64,000 nt of DNA, taken from contig NZ_WAGX01000005.1 in the NCBI RefSeq assembly GCF_008830185.1, positions 1,240,001 through 1,304,000 of the forward strand, read 5' to 3'. The translations under genes and the position numbers were made by a program. This DNA comes from Candidatus Galacturonatibacter soehngenii. Its GTDB lineage: Bacteria > Bacillota > Clostridia > Lachnospirales > Lachnospiraceae. Of this stretch, positions 8,340 through 17,366 are shown piece by piece. The notes below the pieces were generated by a model. The model did not search any database. It was not told where the DNA came from and saw only the letters and a list, made by a program, of their open reading frames with translations. The first letter of the stretch is position 1. The number at the start of each line of letters is the position of its first letter.

Positions 8340-8561
8340 ATAGAAAATAATCGAGAAAGGAAAATATGTAGTGAATTTCCCTATGAGTTCATTATACAAG
8401 GTGATAACATGGCATCTTATGTCTCCCCGGCGATTCAGGATAAATTTGAAACATTATCCGTTAACTTGAAAAACTGTATTTTAGAGCGTAATGTTCATTT
8501 GGAAAATATCCATGATTTAATACGGGTTCTAGAAGATATCTGTAAGGAAGAAGAGGAATAA
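8340..8561 (+). pseudogene. 5'-truncated small gene next to the IS110 end
   Basis: An open frame runs in from the IS110 boundary and ends at 8561. It reads CSEFPYEFIIQGDNM, then ASYVSPAIQDKFETLSVNL and on to HDLIRVLEDICKEEEE. From memory, similar short proteins recur in Lachnospiraceae genomes and begin upstream of this point, so the 5' end was probably lost when the IS arrived. An internal ATG at 8409, with AAGGTGATAAC before it, could still give a 50-residue peptide. Function unknown. Confidence 0.45.
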
Positions 8562-8596
8562 TTTCACTTGTTCCTCTCCTTACCTCTGATACAAAA

Positions 8597-9187
8597 TTAT
8601 TCATGTAACGGCTTCTTGGCTTGCAATCCATTCTTTAATAGTTTCATTGTCAATTCTAATACTTTTTGAATGTTTGATAATTCCATATTTTCTTGTTCCA
8701 TTGCATCATTTATATTCTCAAATGTATAATACATAACCTTTTCAACAAACGCCAAGGGATAATCGTTGTCAATTAATTGTTTTTGATAAGACTTAACTAA
8801 ACTAGTATCTGTTTCATCTACTTTGTGACAATCTACAATTTCTTTTATCACTCTATTATAAATATTACTTCCCTTTTCTTTTGCAAATCTTCGACTTAAA
8901 TGGTAATATGCAGGATAATCTTTTGCAAATTGAATACCATTCATAATCTGATGTTGTAACTGTTCAAAAAAATCATCGGTTTCAACATATATAACATTTT
9001 CTAATTTTTTTTGATATGCTTCGCTTACCAGTGCCATGTAGAGTTCTTCTTTATTTTTAAAATAATGATAAAAATTACCTTTACTAGTCTTTGCCTCTTT
9101 GATGATTTTATTAATAGATGCCTGTTCATAATCATTTTGACTAAATTCATCTAATGCAGCCTTTATAATACTCTCTCTTTTGTTCAT
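8597..9187 (-). CDS. TetR/AcrR-family transcriptional regulator
   Basis: The protein has 196 aa. The N-terminal TetR helix-turn-helix is clear: KAALDEFSQNDYEQASINKII followed by SKGNFYHYFKNKEELY (residues 8-52). The rest is the usual helical ligand domain. Its ATG overlaps the stop of the glycosyltransferase gene (ATGA), so it is translationally coupled and should respond to that enzyme's substrate or product. The palindrome AGACC-N4-GGTCT in the promoter of the pair is the likely operator, giving autorepression. Confidence 0.88.
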   Translation of the reverse strand: MNKRESIIKAALDEFSQNDYEQASINKIIKEAKTSKGNFYHYFKNKEELYMALVSEAYQKKLENVIYVETDDFFEQLQHQIMNGIQFAKDYPAYYHLSRRFAKEKGSNIYNRVIKEIVDCHKVDETDTSLVKSYQKQLIDNDYPLAFVEKVMYYTFENINDAMEQENMELSNIQKVLELTMKLLKNGLQAKKPLHE

Positions 9188-10449
9188 CTTTTTTTATTCC
9201 AATCTTCATATTGTTTTTCTATACATTGTATTGCAAATTCATTTGGCTTTTCTAGGTTAATTCTTCTTGCAATCTCCTTTGCCTTGTGAATAACAAAGGA
9301 ATCTTTCATTGCATCAAATCGCTTTACAAACTCGCTCTCGTCGTCTTTTTCTTTTAATGGTTCTAACGAAAAGCCCAAATGATACAATCGTTTTGCCCAA
9401 AAGGGCTGATCTACATGAAACGGCATAATAACTTGTGGCTTACCGCTTCTAAGCGCCGATGCCATCGTTCCAACACCGCCGTGATGAACAATTCCCTTTG
9501 CATATTTGAACACAATATCATGTGGCATAGATTCTTTTACCAATATGTTTTCCTCTGAATTCATTACAATACCACTATTTCCCACTAAAATAATGCCACG
9601 ATTATCACTGCTTTTTAATGCCCTAACTATTTTATCTATAAATTCTTGCGGTTGACTAAGTGGCATGGAGGAGAATGTAATTATAATTGGTGCCTTATCG
9701 TCCTTTAAGAATTCTTGTGTTTCAAGATCAAGTGTTTGGTCGGTTTCAAGTATTGGAAATCCAGTTAAAGTGACTTTATCTTTGAATTCTTCTATTTCGC
9801 TAAATAAACTTTGAGAAACTGGATAAAAAATTGGAAGAGGATACTGATCTCTCTTAATCATATAGGCACCTGCTTTTCTCTTTTTTAACTTTAAAACATT
9901 TACTCTGAAATCATTGATATCCTTTATATTATTGCTTTCAGCACCAAAATTAGCTAGTTGATACGTGAATCGGTTGAGGGTGCCACCAAGATTTTTCGTA
10001 GTAATGGCTAAATTGGGAAATGCTTTGATTGGATATATGATTGGAACTGGGGGCATTAAGATACATAGTATCCCAAGCTTTTGTGCAATGTCTACTGCGC
10101 CAAATGCCTTTGGGTGAAAAACGATTACATCTGCTTCCTTGCAAGCAACATAAAACTCTCTCATTGCTTTGCGATACATTGGATCAACCACCTTCTTGGC
10201 ATATTTGATTGCCTTAAATGGATGCTTTAATCCTTCTTCAAATATCATTTTTCCTTCCTCTGTTCGTAATAACGCCATTAAATCAAGACTACATTTAAAA
10301 AAATCCAGACCATTTTCCTCCACAAATGTTTGAAATGATTGACCAGTACACACACAAACCGAATGACCTTTTAGCTTCGCAGTTTTACCCAATGCTACAT
10401 AAGGCTGCACATCCCCTCTTGAACCAAGACATAAAAATACAATCTTCAT
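9184..10449 (-). CDS. GT1-family glycosyltransferase (sterol/macrolide GT-like)
   Basis: The protein has 421 aa of the GT-B fold. The N-terminus MKIVFLCLGSRGDVQPYVAL is typical of UDP-glucose:sterol and macrolide glycosyltransferases. The C-terminal nucleotide-sugar motif is clear: GIVHHGGVGTMASALRSGKP, with HVDQPFWAKRL. It should transfer a sugar from an NDP-sugar to a hydrophobic acceptor, either a self-made metabolite or a toxic compound being inactivated. Coupling to a TetR regulator favours a detoxification role, but this is inference. AGGAGG precedes the ATG. Confidence 0.87.
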   Translation of the reverse strand: MKIVFLCLGSRGDVQPYVALGKTAKLKGHSVCVCTGQSFQTFVEENGLDFFKCSLDLMALLRTEEGKMIFEEGLKHPFKAIKYAKKVVDPMYRKAMREFYVACKEADVIVFHPKAFGAVDIAQKLGILCILMPPVPIIYPIKAFPNLAITTKNLGGTLNRFTYQLANFGAESNNIKDINDFRVNVLKLKKRKAGAYMIKRDQYPLPIFYPVSQSLFSEIEEFKDKVTLTGFPILETDQTLDLETQEFLKDDKAPIIITFSSMPLSQPQEFIDKIVRALKSSDNRGIILVGNSGIVMNSEENILVKESMPHDIVFKYAKGIVHHGGVGTMASALRSGKPQVIMPFHVDQPFWAKRLYHLGFSLEPLKEKDDESEFVKRFDAMKDSFVIHKAKEIARRINLEKPNEFAIQCIEKQYEDWNKKR

Positions 10450-10498
10450 GTATGACCTCCTTTAACCTAGTGCTGACAAGTAATTTATCAAAAGAAAA

Positions 10499-10532
10499 AA
10501 CAGTAGAAGCTTTCTAAAAATCCTCTACTGTT
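10499..10532 (-). terminator. Intrinsic terminator after the CPBP protease gene
   Basis: The stem AACAGTAGAGG / CTTCTACTGTT is followed by TTTTTTC on the minus strand. It lies about 30 bp past the protease stop and, unusually, directly downstream of the promoter that drives the glycosyltransferase. Confidence 0.75.
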
Positions 10533-10534
10533 TC

Positions 10535-10563
10535 AGTATAGACCGCATGGTCTGTCGTGTCAA
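10535..10563 (-). promoter_or_regulatory. Promoter with embedded operator for glycosyltransferase-tetR
   Basis: On the minus strand TTGACA (10558-10563) and TATACT (10535-10540) are 17 bp apart, a near-consensus vegetative promoter. The spacer holds the palindrome AGACC-GCAT-GGTCT (plus strand 10540-10553), the likely TetR operator. The -35 overlaps the stop codon of the upstream protease gene. Confidence 0.75.
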
Positions 10564-11603
10564 GATGAACTGTATTTATCTGTTTCAAACTGGCAATTAA
10601 TATGCTTTGATAATATAAATCCACCAAAAAATAATGCATTAATCAGCAATGCCATTGGTAGCATTCCCCAAGTTAACTGTTGGTCTTGTAATACATCGGG
10701 AGAATAGTTTCCTGATATAATAGGAATTAAATTGTTGTTTAGAAAATGTAGAATAACAGGCACCCAAATATTTCTTGTCTTTCCATATGCATAAGCAAAG
10801 AAAATCCCAAGCGTTATGCAGGTAATCTGCTGAGCGACTGCTGCCACCAGTCCTGCATCTGGACTATAATAGAAAAAGTCAACTGGTAAATGCCAAAGTC
10901 CCCAAATAACTCCTAGTAATATGACTCCGTTACGTACACCAAATCGCTTTTGAAACAATGGCTGTAAATAATATCTCCATCCGTACTCCTCACCAAAAAA
11001 TGCAAGAAATACAAGGAAAAAATTAATCGGTAATGTCCCCAAAGAAATCCAAGTCATGGGATTTTTTACAAGCAAAACCATTTGCTCAAACTGTCCTGAA
11101 ATCGTATAGGACAAAAGAGTGCGAAGCAGATATAACCCTAAAAAAAGTAAAATACAAAAAATGGAAGACTTTGCGTTTCTCCACTTTAATCCATATGCCT
11201 TTCGTTTCACAGATCCAGCTGCAATAAAAAAAACCAAGCTTACAAGACTTCCAATCACAACTAATATCTGTGTTAAGAAGCTCCATAAAGAAACTGGCGT
11301 TGCTGTTATCATAATCAATTCATCTGGCAAAAGAATGGAAAGAATTGATACTATCATTAGTACGGCAGTAAATAACAAGACGCAACGAAAGAAGCCTCTT
11401 GGCATATTCAAATCATTCTTTTTTGTCAATCCATACGCTAGTATCACTCCACAAGCTGGATACATCATCTGCGCATTGGGAAATGCACTTACGTCCATGT
11501 GATTGGCACTACCGTACCACATAAACAATCCCATGAAATAGGTAACACCAAATGCTACTAAGAAAAATATTTTAAGTTGTTTTTTACTCGTTTCGAATTC
11601 CAT
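10560..11603 (-). CDS. CPBP (CAAX-like) intramembrane metalloprotease
   Basis: The protein has 347 aa and many membrane segments. The family motifs are present in order: GEEYGWR (Glu-Glu and Arg), GLWHLP (His) and HFLNNNL (His). Such proteases act in the membrane and in Firmicutes often sit near bacteriocin or Agr-type signalling genes, where they process or give immunity to peptides. Here the gene follows a sensor kinase/LytTR pair and a lipoprotein on the same strand. Its substrate is unknown. Confidence 0.88.
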   Translation of the reverse strand: MEFETSKKQLKIFFLVAFGVTYFMGLFMWYGSANHMDVSAFPNAQMMYPACGVILAYGLTKKNDLNMPRGFFRCVLLFTAVLMIVSILSILLPDELIMITATPVSLWSFLTQILVVIGSLVSLVFFIAAGSVKRKAYGLKWRNAKSSIFCILLFLGLYLLRTLLSYTISGQFEQMVLLVKNPMTWISLGTLPINFFLVFLAFFGEEYGWRYYLQPLFQKRFGVRNGVILLGVIWGLWHLPVDFFYYSPDAGLVAAVAQQITCITLGIFFAYAYGKTRNIWVPVILHFLNNNLIPIISGNYSPDVLQDQQLTWGMLPMALLINALFFGGFILSKHINCQFETDKYSSS

Positions 11604-11630
11604 TTTGTCCTCCTATCTATTATTCTCTTC

Positions 11631-12053
11631 TTATTTGATTAAAAATTGCACCAGTTTCATGTCTTGATCAAAGGCAATGGTAAATTGTATTTTTCCGTCT
11701 TCATATTTTCCAATCATAACAACCCCACCATATTCATTTCCTGTTTTACTGTCTTTGTTTCCTACTACAACGGTTTTTGTTATTTCTTTAAACGTTCCAC
11801 ATTTATCAAGATATGGATCTGATGCCTTTGCAAGCTCTTCTACTGTTATACTTTCCTTTAGCTCTTTTGAGCCCATATCAATGAGACCTTGATAATCTTT
11901 TTCATTGAAATATCCAATCGCCCTCATGGCTTCTTCTTTTATCGTTTCCTCATCAAAGGTATCCGATAACTTACTTTGTCCGCACCCAATCATTAGCGCA
12001 GATAACCAAATTAGTCCTATCATAACTACTACAAATTGTTTTACTCGTTTCAT
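11631..12053 (-). CDS. Small lipoprotein, DUF3887-like
   Basis: The protein has about 140 aa from the ATG at 12053, which follows AGGGGAAAG; a further ATG five codons upstream is less likely. A lipoprotein signal is present: VVVMIGLIWLSALMIGC, with the lipobox LMIGC. The mature part (SITVEELAKASDPYLDKCG, then YGGVVMIGKYEDGKIQFTIA) fits the DUF3887 fold of small secreted or lipid-anchored domains. It lies between the sensor kinase and the CPBP protease. Role unknown. Confidence 0.75.
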   Translation of the reverse strand: MKRVKQFVVVMIGLIWLSALMIGCGQSKLSDTFDEETIKEEAMRAIGYFNEKDYQGLIDMGSKELKESITVEELAKASDPYLDKCGTFKEITKTVVVGNKDSKTGNEYGGVVMIGKYEDGKIQFTIAFDQDMKLVQFLIK

Positions 12054-12089
12054 TTTCTTTCCCCTCATTTCTATTTTAATTATATCTTG

Positions 12090-13346
12090 TTATTGCCCTG
12101 GAAATACTAAAGTGACCGAGAAAAGATTATCCTGACAATCTATCTTAAGTTCTCCATGGTATGTTTTTAGTGTCTGTCTGACGTTCTCAAGTCCTAGGCC
12201 TTCATGCCCTGACTTCATTGATCTACCTGGCTCATATTGCCCTAAGTAGGGATTTTGTATCTTGATTACTAAAAAATCGTGTATGCGGTCTCCTTTTAAT
12301 CGAATAAAGAAATCCTCCATCCTTTCACAAGCTTCTAGTGCATTATCAAGTAAATTTGAAAAAATGGTTGTAATATCGATATCCGAGAGAAAATCTAAAT
12401 CAATACCACCGATTGCACATTTCACCTGTTTTGGGCTTAATCCTTTTAACTTATGGTTTAATACAATATTTAGCATTCGATTATCGGTATAATAATGTAG
12501 CCCAAGTGCATTTAACATGGTGTGTACATCCTCAAAGTAACTTTGAGTCTGGTCTAGCTTTTGCGATTGCTCTAATACGTGGATATGATTTCGTATATCA
12601 TGAATAATCTTTCTAGACTGGCTGTAATTTTCCTCTAAGTCTTCATAGTATTGATGTATGGATTCATTTTGCTGTTTCATAAGCTCTAATCTGTGCTTGA
12701 GGCGCTGATTAGAAGCAACATCATACCAAAAATAGATACAATACCCATTGATTACAAGAAACAATACACAATAAACAATCAACCACTCATATCCAAATCT
12801 TGCAAAGAAAACATCTCCCCCTATTACATACATAAAGATTAATACCACACTTAGAATGGGGATTAATACCATTCCTTTGATATTTAAATATTGTTGGTCA
12901 AAAACATATCGTTTTTTAACAATTCCCCTTAATATTAGGGTAACGGTTATCAAAAAGAATGCCTTAAATAACACCATCAAGTAAAATTGCAGTTTTCTTT
13001 CGAGTCCAAATATTTGATAAAGCTTGAATACTAAAAAGATACCAATTAACTGTGTTGCAAACATCGCCATCATGTATACCAACTGATAAAGTAAACCCAT
13101 TTTACTCTCATGGTACAAAAACCACCCCAGTAACAAATAGCAAAAGACAAGTACTAACATGGTTAGCATATCATTTCTTCCGAAATTGGGAAGTAAGGTT
13201 GATAAGGCTGCGAATATGCACCATGCCAGTATCTTTAGCCAAAGTGGTCTTTGTCTTTTTATTGGCAGAAAATGAAGCATAAAGACTGCGCAGGAGGTAA
13301 ATACAGTGAGATCTACGATAATAAAAAAAATATCAACGATTTGCAT
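12090..13346 (-). CDS. AgrC-like sensor histidine kinase (GHKL ATPase)
   Basis: The protein has about 418 aa from the ATG at 13346 (AAGGGAGGTCAT before it); the open frame extends 47 codons further upstream but overlaps the regulator and has no ribosome site. The N-terminal about 200 residues carry six or so membrane segments. A coiled-coil linker leads to the phosphoacceptor segment SRKIIHDIRNHIH, the N box FSNLLDNALEACE and the G-rich GHEGLGLENVRQ lid. This is the layout of peptide-sensing AgrC-type kinases. It overlaps its LytTR partner by 14 bp. Confidence 0.88.
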   Translation of the reverse strand: MQIVDIFFIIVDLTVFTSCAVFMLHFLPIKRQRPLWLKILAWCIFAALSTLLPNFGRNDMLTMLVLVFCYLLLGWFLYHESKMGLLYQLVYMMAMFATQLIGIFLVFKLYQIFGLERKLQFYLMVLFKAFFLITVTLILRGIVKKRYVFDQQYLNIKGMVLIPILSVVLIFMYVIGGDVFFARFGYEWLIVYCVLFLVINGYCIYFWYDVASNQRLKHRLELMKQQNESIHQYYEDLEENYSQSRKIIHDIRNHIHVLEQSQKLDQTQSYFEDVHTMLNALGLHYYTDNRMLNIVLNHKLKGLSPKQVKCAIGGIDLDFLSDIDITTIFSNLLDNALEACERMEDFFIRLKGDRIHDFLVIKIQNPYLGQYEPGRSMKSGHEGLGLENVRQTLKTYHGELKIDCQDNLFSVTLVFPGQ

Positions 13347-14064
13347 ATGACCTCCCTTTTTGTGTTTCCAACCGCTTTGATAAATAAGTCGTAAGCTCTT
13401 GCTTCCAAGACTTTTGCTTTTTTTGCGCAATTGGAACAAGCATCCCGTTATCGAGATAAATCTGTTGGTTCTTAATGTTTTTAACATGGAGCATATTCAC
13501 TACAAAGCTTTGATGTGGCATGGAGAAGCCAAACTCTTGCATACGCACTAAAACACTGCTGATTTTATCCACCATGAAATGCTCTTTCGCCTCCTCTACT
13601 ATCTTTATCCTGCGATTTATATATTCAAAATAGTATATTTGATCGATTGCCAGACAGACCATTCCGTTTACCGTGTGAAAGTCCATTACAACTTTCTTTT
13701 CTGGTAATTGTATGTAACGAAACAATTCCTCTAATGTATCCCATAAAATCTTCTTCTTAATTGGCTTTAATAAATATTGAAATGCATGCACTTCAAATGC
13801 ACCTGCAACATAATCTCGGTAAGCCGTCAGATAAATAATTTTAGTTTCCTTATCCATTTGACGAATCCGTCTTCCCGTCTCAATTCCATTTATCCCCTTC
13901 ATATCAATATCAAGGAATATGGCATCATAGGGATGATACGCCTGAAGTAATTCTTCCCCTGAAGTAAAGCAAGTTACTTGCAACGTAGGATTCCATTCTA
14001 GTATGAGTTGTTGTAGTGTAGTGGTTATTATGTTCTCATCATCACAGATTGCAACTGTATACAT
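13333..14064 (-). CDS. LytTR response regulator (AgrA/VirR-like)
   Basis: The protein has 243 aa. The receiver domain covers residues 1-120 with the acidic pair CDDE and the phosphoacceptor in AIFLDIDMKGINGIE (about Asp52-54), plus conserved Thr (IIYLTAY) and Lys (YLLKPI). The LytTR DNA-binding domain covers about residues 140-235 (INRRIKIV and FVVNMLHVKNIKNQQIYL). It is the first gene of a run that continues with the kinase and probably with the lipoprotein and CPBP protease, which are its likely targets or partners. Confidence 0.9.
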   Translation of the reverse strand: MYTVAICDDENIITTTLQQLILEWNPTLQVTCFTSGEELLQAYHPYDAIFLDIDMKGINGIETGRRIRQMDKETKIIYLTAYRDYVAGAFEVHAFQYLLKPIKKKILWDTLEELFRYIQLPEKKVVMDFHTVNGMVCLAIDQIYYFEYINRRIKIVEEAKEHFMVDKISSVLVRMQEFGFSMPHQSFVVNMLHVKNIKNQQIYLDNGMLVPIAQKKQKSWKQELTTYLSKRLETQKGRSYANR

Positions 14065-14502
14065 ATTGGTACGCCCTTTCTGATTTTAATATAGAGATTT
14101 TCATTTTATCTGTAAATAGTTCTTACCTAAACGACAAAAATGATGTCATAAACTACCATTTATAAATTCTATTTTACCACTTTTATTATTTATTTGGTAT
14201 AACTGGGAAGGTGTGACCAGTTTACTCATTAAGGTTTGCTTATGATTCCCAATGTCTACTCCTGTTCCACATTGGTTATGTCTCCTTTGTTTGACCTTGA
14301 TGAAGTATTTAACGGATTGGACCCATCTGGATGTTCTCTATGGTGCTGAAAGTGTTTGGACTTATTGGTACAAGCTTAAATCAATTCTAGTTGTTATAAC
14401 AATTTAGTTATATTGTTATCTTGACAAACAAATATATTATGTGCTAAGCTAACTTTATGTTAGTCTTGTCTAACCATTAAAATTAAGAGAGGTACTTAGC
14501 CT
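14065..14502. other. Divergent intergenic region, regulator to methyltransferase
   Basis: This 438-bp stretch has no convincing gene. A short open stretch on the plus strand near 14285-14400 (reads DWTHLDVLYGAESVWTYWYK) could be a decayed coding fragment. The methyltransferase promoter and its candidate operator lie at the right end. Confidence 0.4.
14421..14466 (+). promoter_or_regulatory. Promoter and candidate MarR operator of methyltransferase-marR
   Basis: TTGACA at 14421-14426 is followed 18 bp later by a weak -10, TAAGCT (14445-14450). An imperfect palindrome, AAGCTAAC-TTTAT-GTTAGTCTT (14446-14467), overlaps the -10 and start site. The encoded protein itself has a MarR-type DNA-binding domain and could bind here. 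Confidence 0.45.
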
Positions 14503-15939
14503 ATGTATAATATGGAAAACAGCCCAAAACGTTATTATGAAATTATACACAACTATCAAGAAGCACAGTTACTTTTTGCCGCAATACGCATGAATCTATT
14601 TTCTCATCTAGATACACCTCAAACGTCAGAGACACTTGCTGCCAAAATAAACTGTGATAAAAAGCAAGTAGATTTACTTCTTTTGTCCCTTGTTTCCTGT
14701 GGATTAGTTGACAGGCTAGGAGACTATTACCTAAACACACCTGAGACAAAAGACTTCCTATCCAGAAATAGCAATGTCTTCTTAGGTGACACCTTATTAT
14801 TTCGCGAAAAGATGACCTCACTTGCACAGTTAGAGGAGAAAGTAAAGTCGAGCCATGTGGTCGGTGGTGCTACTTATGATTTTTCTGAACTAGCAAAAGT
14901 TGCAATTCCTGAAATGTATCTTGGACGAGTACAAGCTTTTTTAGAGGAAATAAGTAAGCTATTTCCCGATTGTAATGAACCTTTACAAGTACTTGATTTA
15001 GGTGGAGGAACTGGTATCTTAGACATTGAATTTGTAAAACAGTATCCAAACAGTAAAGCTACCATTATGGAGACTTTAGAGGTAGCCAAGGTCACAAAAA
15101 AAATCGTTTATGAGCATCAGGTAGAGCAAAAGATTGAAGTAATTTGTGGAGACTTTAATTTAGATCCATTTCTAGGTCCATATGATTTGATTATTGCCTC
15201 TGGTATCTTAAATTTTGTAACGGGTAATTTGTCTGACTTTTTTAAAAAAATATCTGCTTCTCTAAAAGAAGGAGGCTATTTACTTATTATTGGACCATCT
15301 GCAAATGACGTAAACAAAACCCCAGCCAATATGTTAAGCTGGCTATCTGGCTTCTTAGATGGGATTCCTCTCCCACCTAGCAACCAAGAAATTGAAGCAG
15401 CAGTACAAGCATCAAATCTAACTTTAACAAATCGAATCAAAGTTGCTATGTTTGAAGGATCTCTTTATTGCAAAAGTAAAATAAAACCCTTGGTGTCCAC
15501 TAATGAGGTTATCCATTCCTTTATTGAATTGACTGAGAAGATTGCAAATAGCAAGACAAATGTCTTAGATTTTGGTAGTGAAGATATGGTATTTTACCGC
15601 GGAGAAATTCACATGATTAAGACAATCGGAGACTATCCTGGCATCCACAGTGCAAAGCTTGCAATGAAATATGGTATTACTAGGCCCGTGGTTCATAAGA
15701 CGCTACAAAAATTATATGAACGTGGTCTGATTGCCAAAAAAGAGGACCCTGACGATAAAAAGCGTTTTTTACTCTATTTGACTGAGAAAGGGCAAACTGC
15801 TTATCATGCGCATGAAGTATATCACGCTACATTTGACAAAGCTCTTTTTGATTTTCTGGCCGATACTCCTAGTGATCAGTTGGCTTCCATCAAAGATTTT
15901 TTAGAACATGCCATTGATTTGATTCAAAATCATGCGTAA
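14503..15939 (+). CDS. SAM-dependent methyltransferase fused to a MarR-type DNA-binding domain
   Basis: The protein has 478 aa. Residues 1-95 form a dimerisation/winged-helix domain typical of O-methyltransferases (FAAIRMNLFSHLDTPQTSETL). Residues 155-300 hold the SAM domain with VLDLGGGTGILDIEF, and DLIIASGILNFV follows. Residues 370-478 form a MarR winged helix: AKLAMKYGITRPVVHKTLQKL, then a wing DPDDKKRFLLYLTEKG. This may be a methyltransferase that senses its own substrate and controls its operon. GAGAGG precedes the ATG by about 10 bp. The saccharopine-dehydrogenase-like gene follows 75 bp downstream. Confidence 0.85.
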   Translation: MYNMENSPKRYYEIIHNYQEAQLLFAAIRMNLFSHLDTPQTSETLAAKINCDKKQVDLLLLSLVSCGLVDRLGDYYLNTPETKDFLSRNSNVFLGDTLLFREKMTSLAQLEEKVKSSHVVGGATYDFSELAKVAIPEMYLGRVQAFLEEISKLFPDCNEPLQVLDLGGGTGILDIEFVKQYPNSKATIMETLEVAKVTKKIVYEHQVEQKIEVICGDFNLDPFLGPYDLIIASGILNFVTGNLSDFFKKISASLKEGGYLLIIGPSANDVNKTPANMLSWLSGFLDGIPLPPSNQEIEAAVQASNLTLTNRIKVAMFEGSLYCKSKIKPLVSTNEVIHSFIELTEKIANSKTNVLDFGSEDMVFYRGEIHMIKTIGDYPGIHSAKLAMKYGITRPVVHKTLQKLYERGLIAKKEDPDDKKRFLLYLTEKGQTAYHAHEVYHATFDKALFDFLADTPSDQLASIKDFLEHAIDLIQNHA

Positions 15940-16014
15940 AAATGAGGGTTGTATATCACAAATGAATGACACTTATGAGTTTTCTATTTAATTAGGAAGA
16001 TAAGGAGAAAATAG

Positions 16015-17025
16015 ATGGATGCAAGAAATAAAATTATGATTATCGGTGGACACGGTAAAGTAGGACAGTATATTACAAGAGCCCTAAGAGACCAGAGCCT
16101 AATTTTAGTTGGCCGAAATGAAGGAAAAATAAGAAGTTTTTTAAACAAAGAAAACATGCAGGCCAAAATATATACAATGGATATTGACGCAATTGATTTT
16201 ACAGCCGTGCAACATGTTTTTTGTGTTATTGTTTGCGTGGATCAAGATAACACAAAGCTTGTAACATACTGTGACAAACATGCAATTCATTATATGGATG
16301 TTACTGCGAACTCTGATTATATAGAAAAAATCCAACAGTTACAGTTAAGTGGAAACAGTAATATATTACTAGGGGTTGGATTGGCACCTGGGCTTACCAA
16401 TCTTTTGGCCAAGAAATTCGTTCAAACACATCCATTTGCAAAAGATATCGAGATTCAACTCATTCTTGGCTTGGGAGAAAAGCATGGTGATGCTGCAATT
16501 AAATGGACTTTGGATAATTTTATAAAGGACTATAGCCATAAAACATTAGGAAAAATAAGACCATATATGAAGAAAAGTTCTGTCATGATTCATGGAAAGA
16601 AATTGCGGACATATAATTTTAACTTTGTTGATCAGCATATGTTAAATCGGGCGTATCAGGATAAAAGTTTCACAACCTACTTGGGATTTGACCAATCACG
16701 AATCACAGCTCTTATTTATGGCGTTAAAATGATTGGATTTTTACAGTTGTTACGTTATAAGACATTTTATGGTATTGTTGAAACATTTTTCAGAAATCCG
16801 AAATTTGGCTCAGATATTTTTATTGCGTCTATTCAATCACAAGGTCATGTGCTTTGTGCGATAGGACATGACGAAGGTAGATTTACAGGGTTGATTGCTG
16901 GCGAGGTAGCAAAACGTTTTGTTGGTATGGATTTAAAAGGAGGGTTGCTTGGAATTGCGGATGTGATTAGTCTGGATGAGGTGGTAGAAAATGAGATGTT
17001 TGGATTAGCGTCTGCGTCTGAGTAA
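16015..17025 (+). CDS. Saccharopine-dehydrogenase-like NAD(P)-binding protein
   Basis: The protein has 336 aa. An N-terminal Rossmann motif, IMIIGGHGKVGQYI, is followed by a DVTANSDYI segment and GLAPGLTNLLAK, the pattern of saccharopine dehydrogenase/trans-acting enoyl-reductase-like proteins. It lacks obvious lysine-pathway neighbours. It lies directly downstream of the methyltransferase-MarR gene on the same strand, with AAGGAG before the ATG, so the two probably modify the same small molecule. The exact reaction is unknown. Confidence 0.75.
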   Translation: MDARNKIMIIGGHGKVGQYITRALRDQSLILVGRNEGKIRSFLNKENMQAKIYTMDIDAIDFTAVQHVFCVIVCVDQDNTKLVTYCDKHAIHYMDVTANSDYIEKIQQLQLSGNSNILLGVGLAPGLTNLLAKKFVQTHPFAKDIEIQLILGLGEKHGDAAIKWTLDNFIKDYSHKTLGKIRPYMKKSSVMIHGKKLRTYNFNFVDQHMLNRAYQDKSFTTYLGFDQSRITALIYGVKMIGFLQLLRYKTFYGIVETFFRNPKFGSDIFIASIQSQGHVLCAIGHDEGRFTGLIAGEVAKRFVGMDLKGGLLGIADVISLDEVVENEMFGLASASE

Positions 17026-17366
17026 GGTTTTGTATATCATGATTCCTTGATAATAAAGCCGTAAAATAAAAATGGAATTCAAAGCTCTCATATTCCTGTG
17101 CTTATTCGGTGCATTTGCTATTTGGAGGGCAATAAATCAAAAATTAAATAATTTTATAACGAATACGACACACAGGTGTCGTATTTGTCATGTTATTATT
17201 CTTATAACTTGATACGAAAACTTTGTTCTTTTGCCAACTAATATATAAAATTAATGAAGCATGGGACAAAGCTAACTTAAAAAGGGAGTAAGTGGTTTAA
17301 AGAATTGATCTTTAAAAAGAAGTAATTTATTAATAATAATAAAAATTAGTAAGGGAGAAAAATTAC
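17026..17366. other. Intergenic region before the PNPOx-like gene
   Basis: This 341-bp stretch holds the terminator hairpin at 17162-17185 and the leader of the PNPOx-like gene, with AAGGGAG before its start. No further gene is seen. Confidence 0.5.
17162..17185. terminator. Terminator-like hairpin
   Basis: A perfect 10-bp stem, AATACGACAC / GTGTCGTATT, has a 4-nt loop, followed by a moderately T-rich tract. It probably ends the methyltransferase-reductase operon. Confidence 0.65.
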
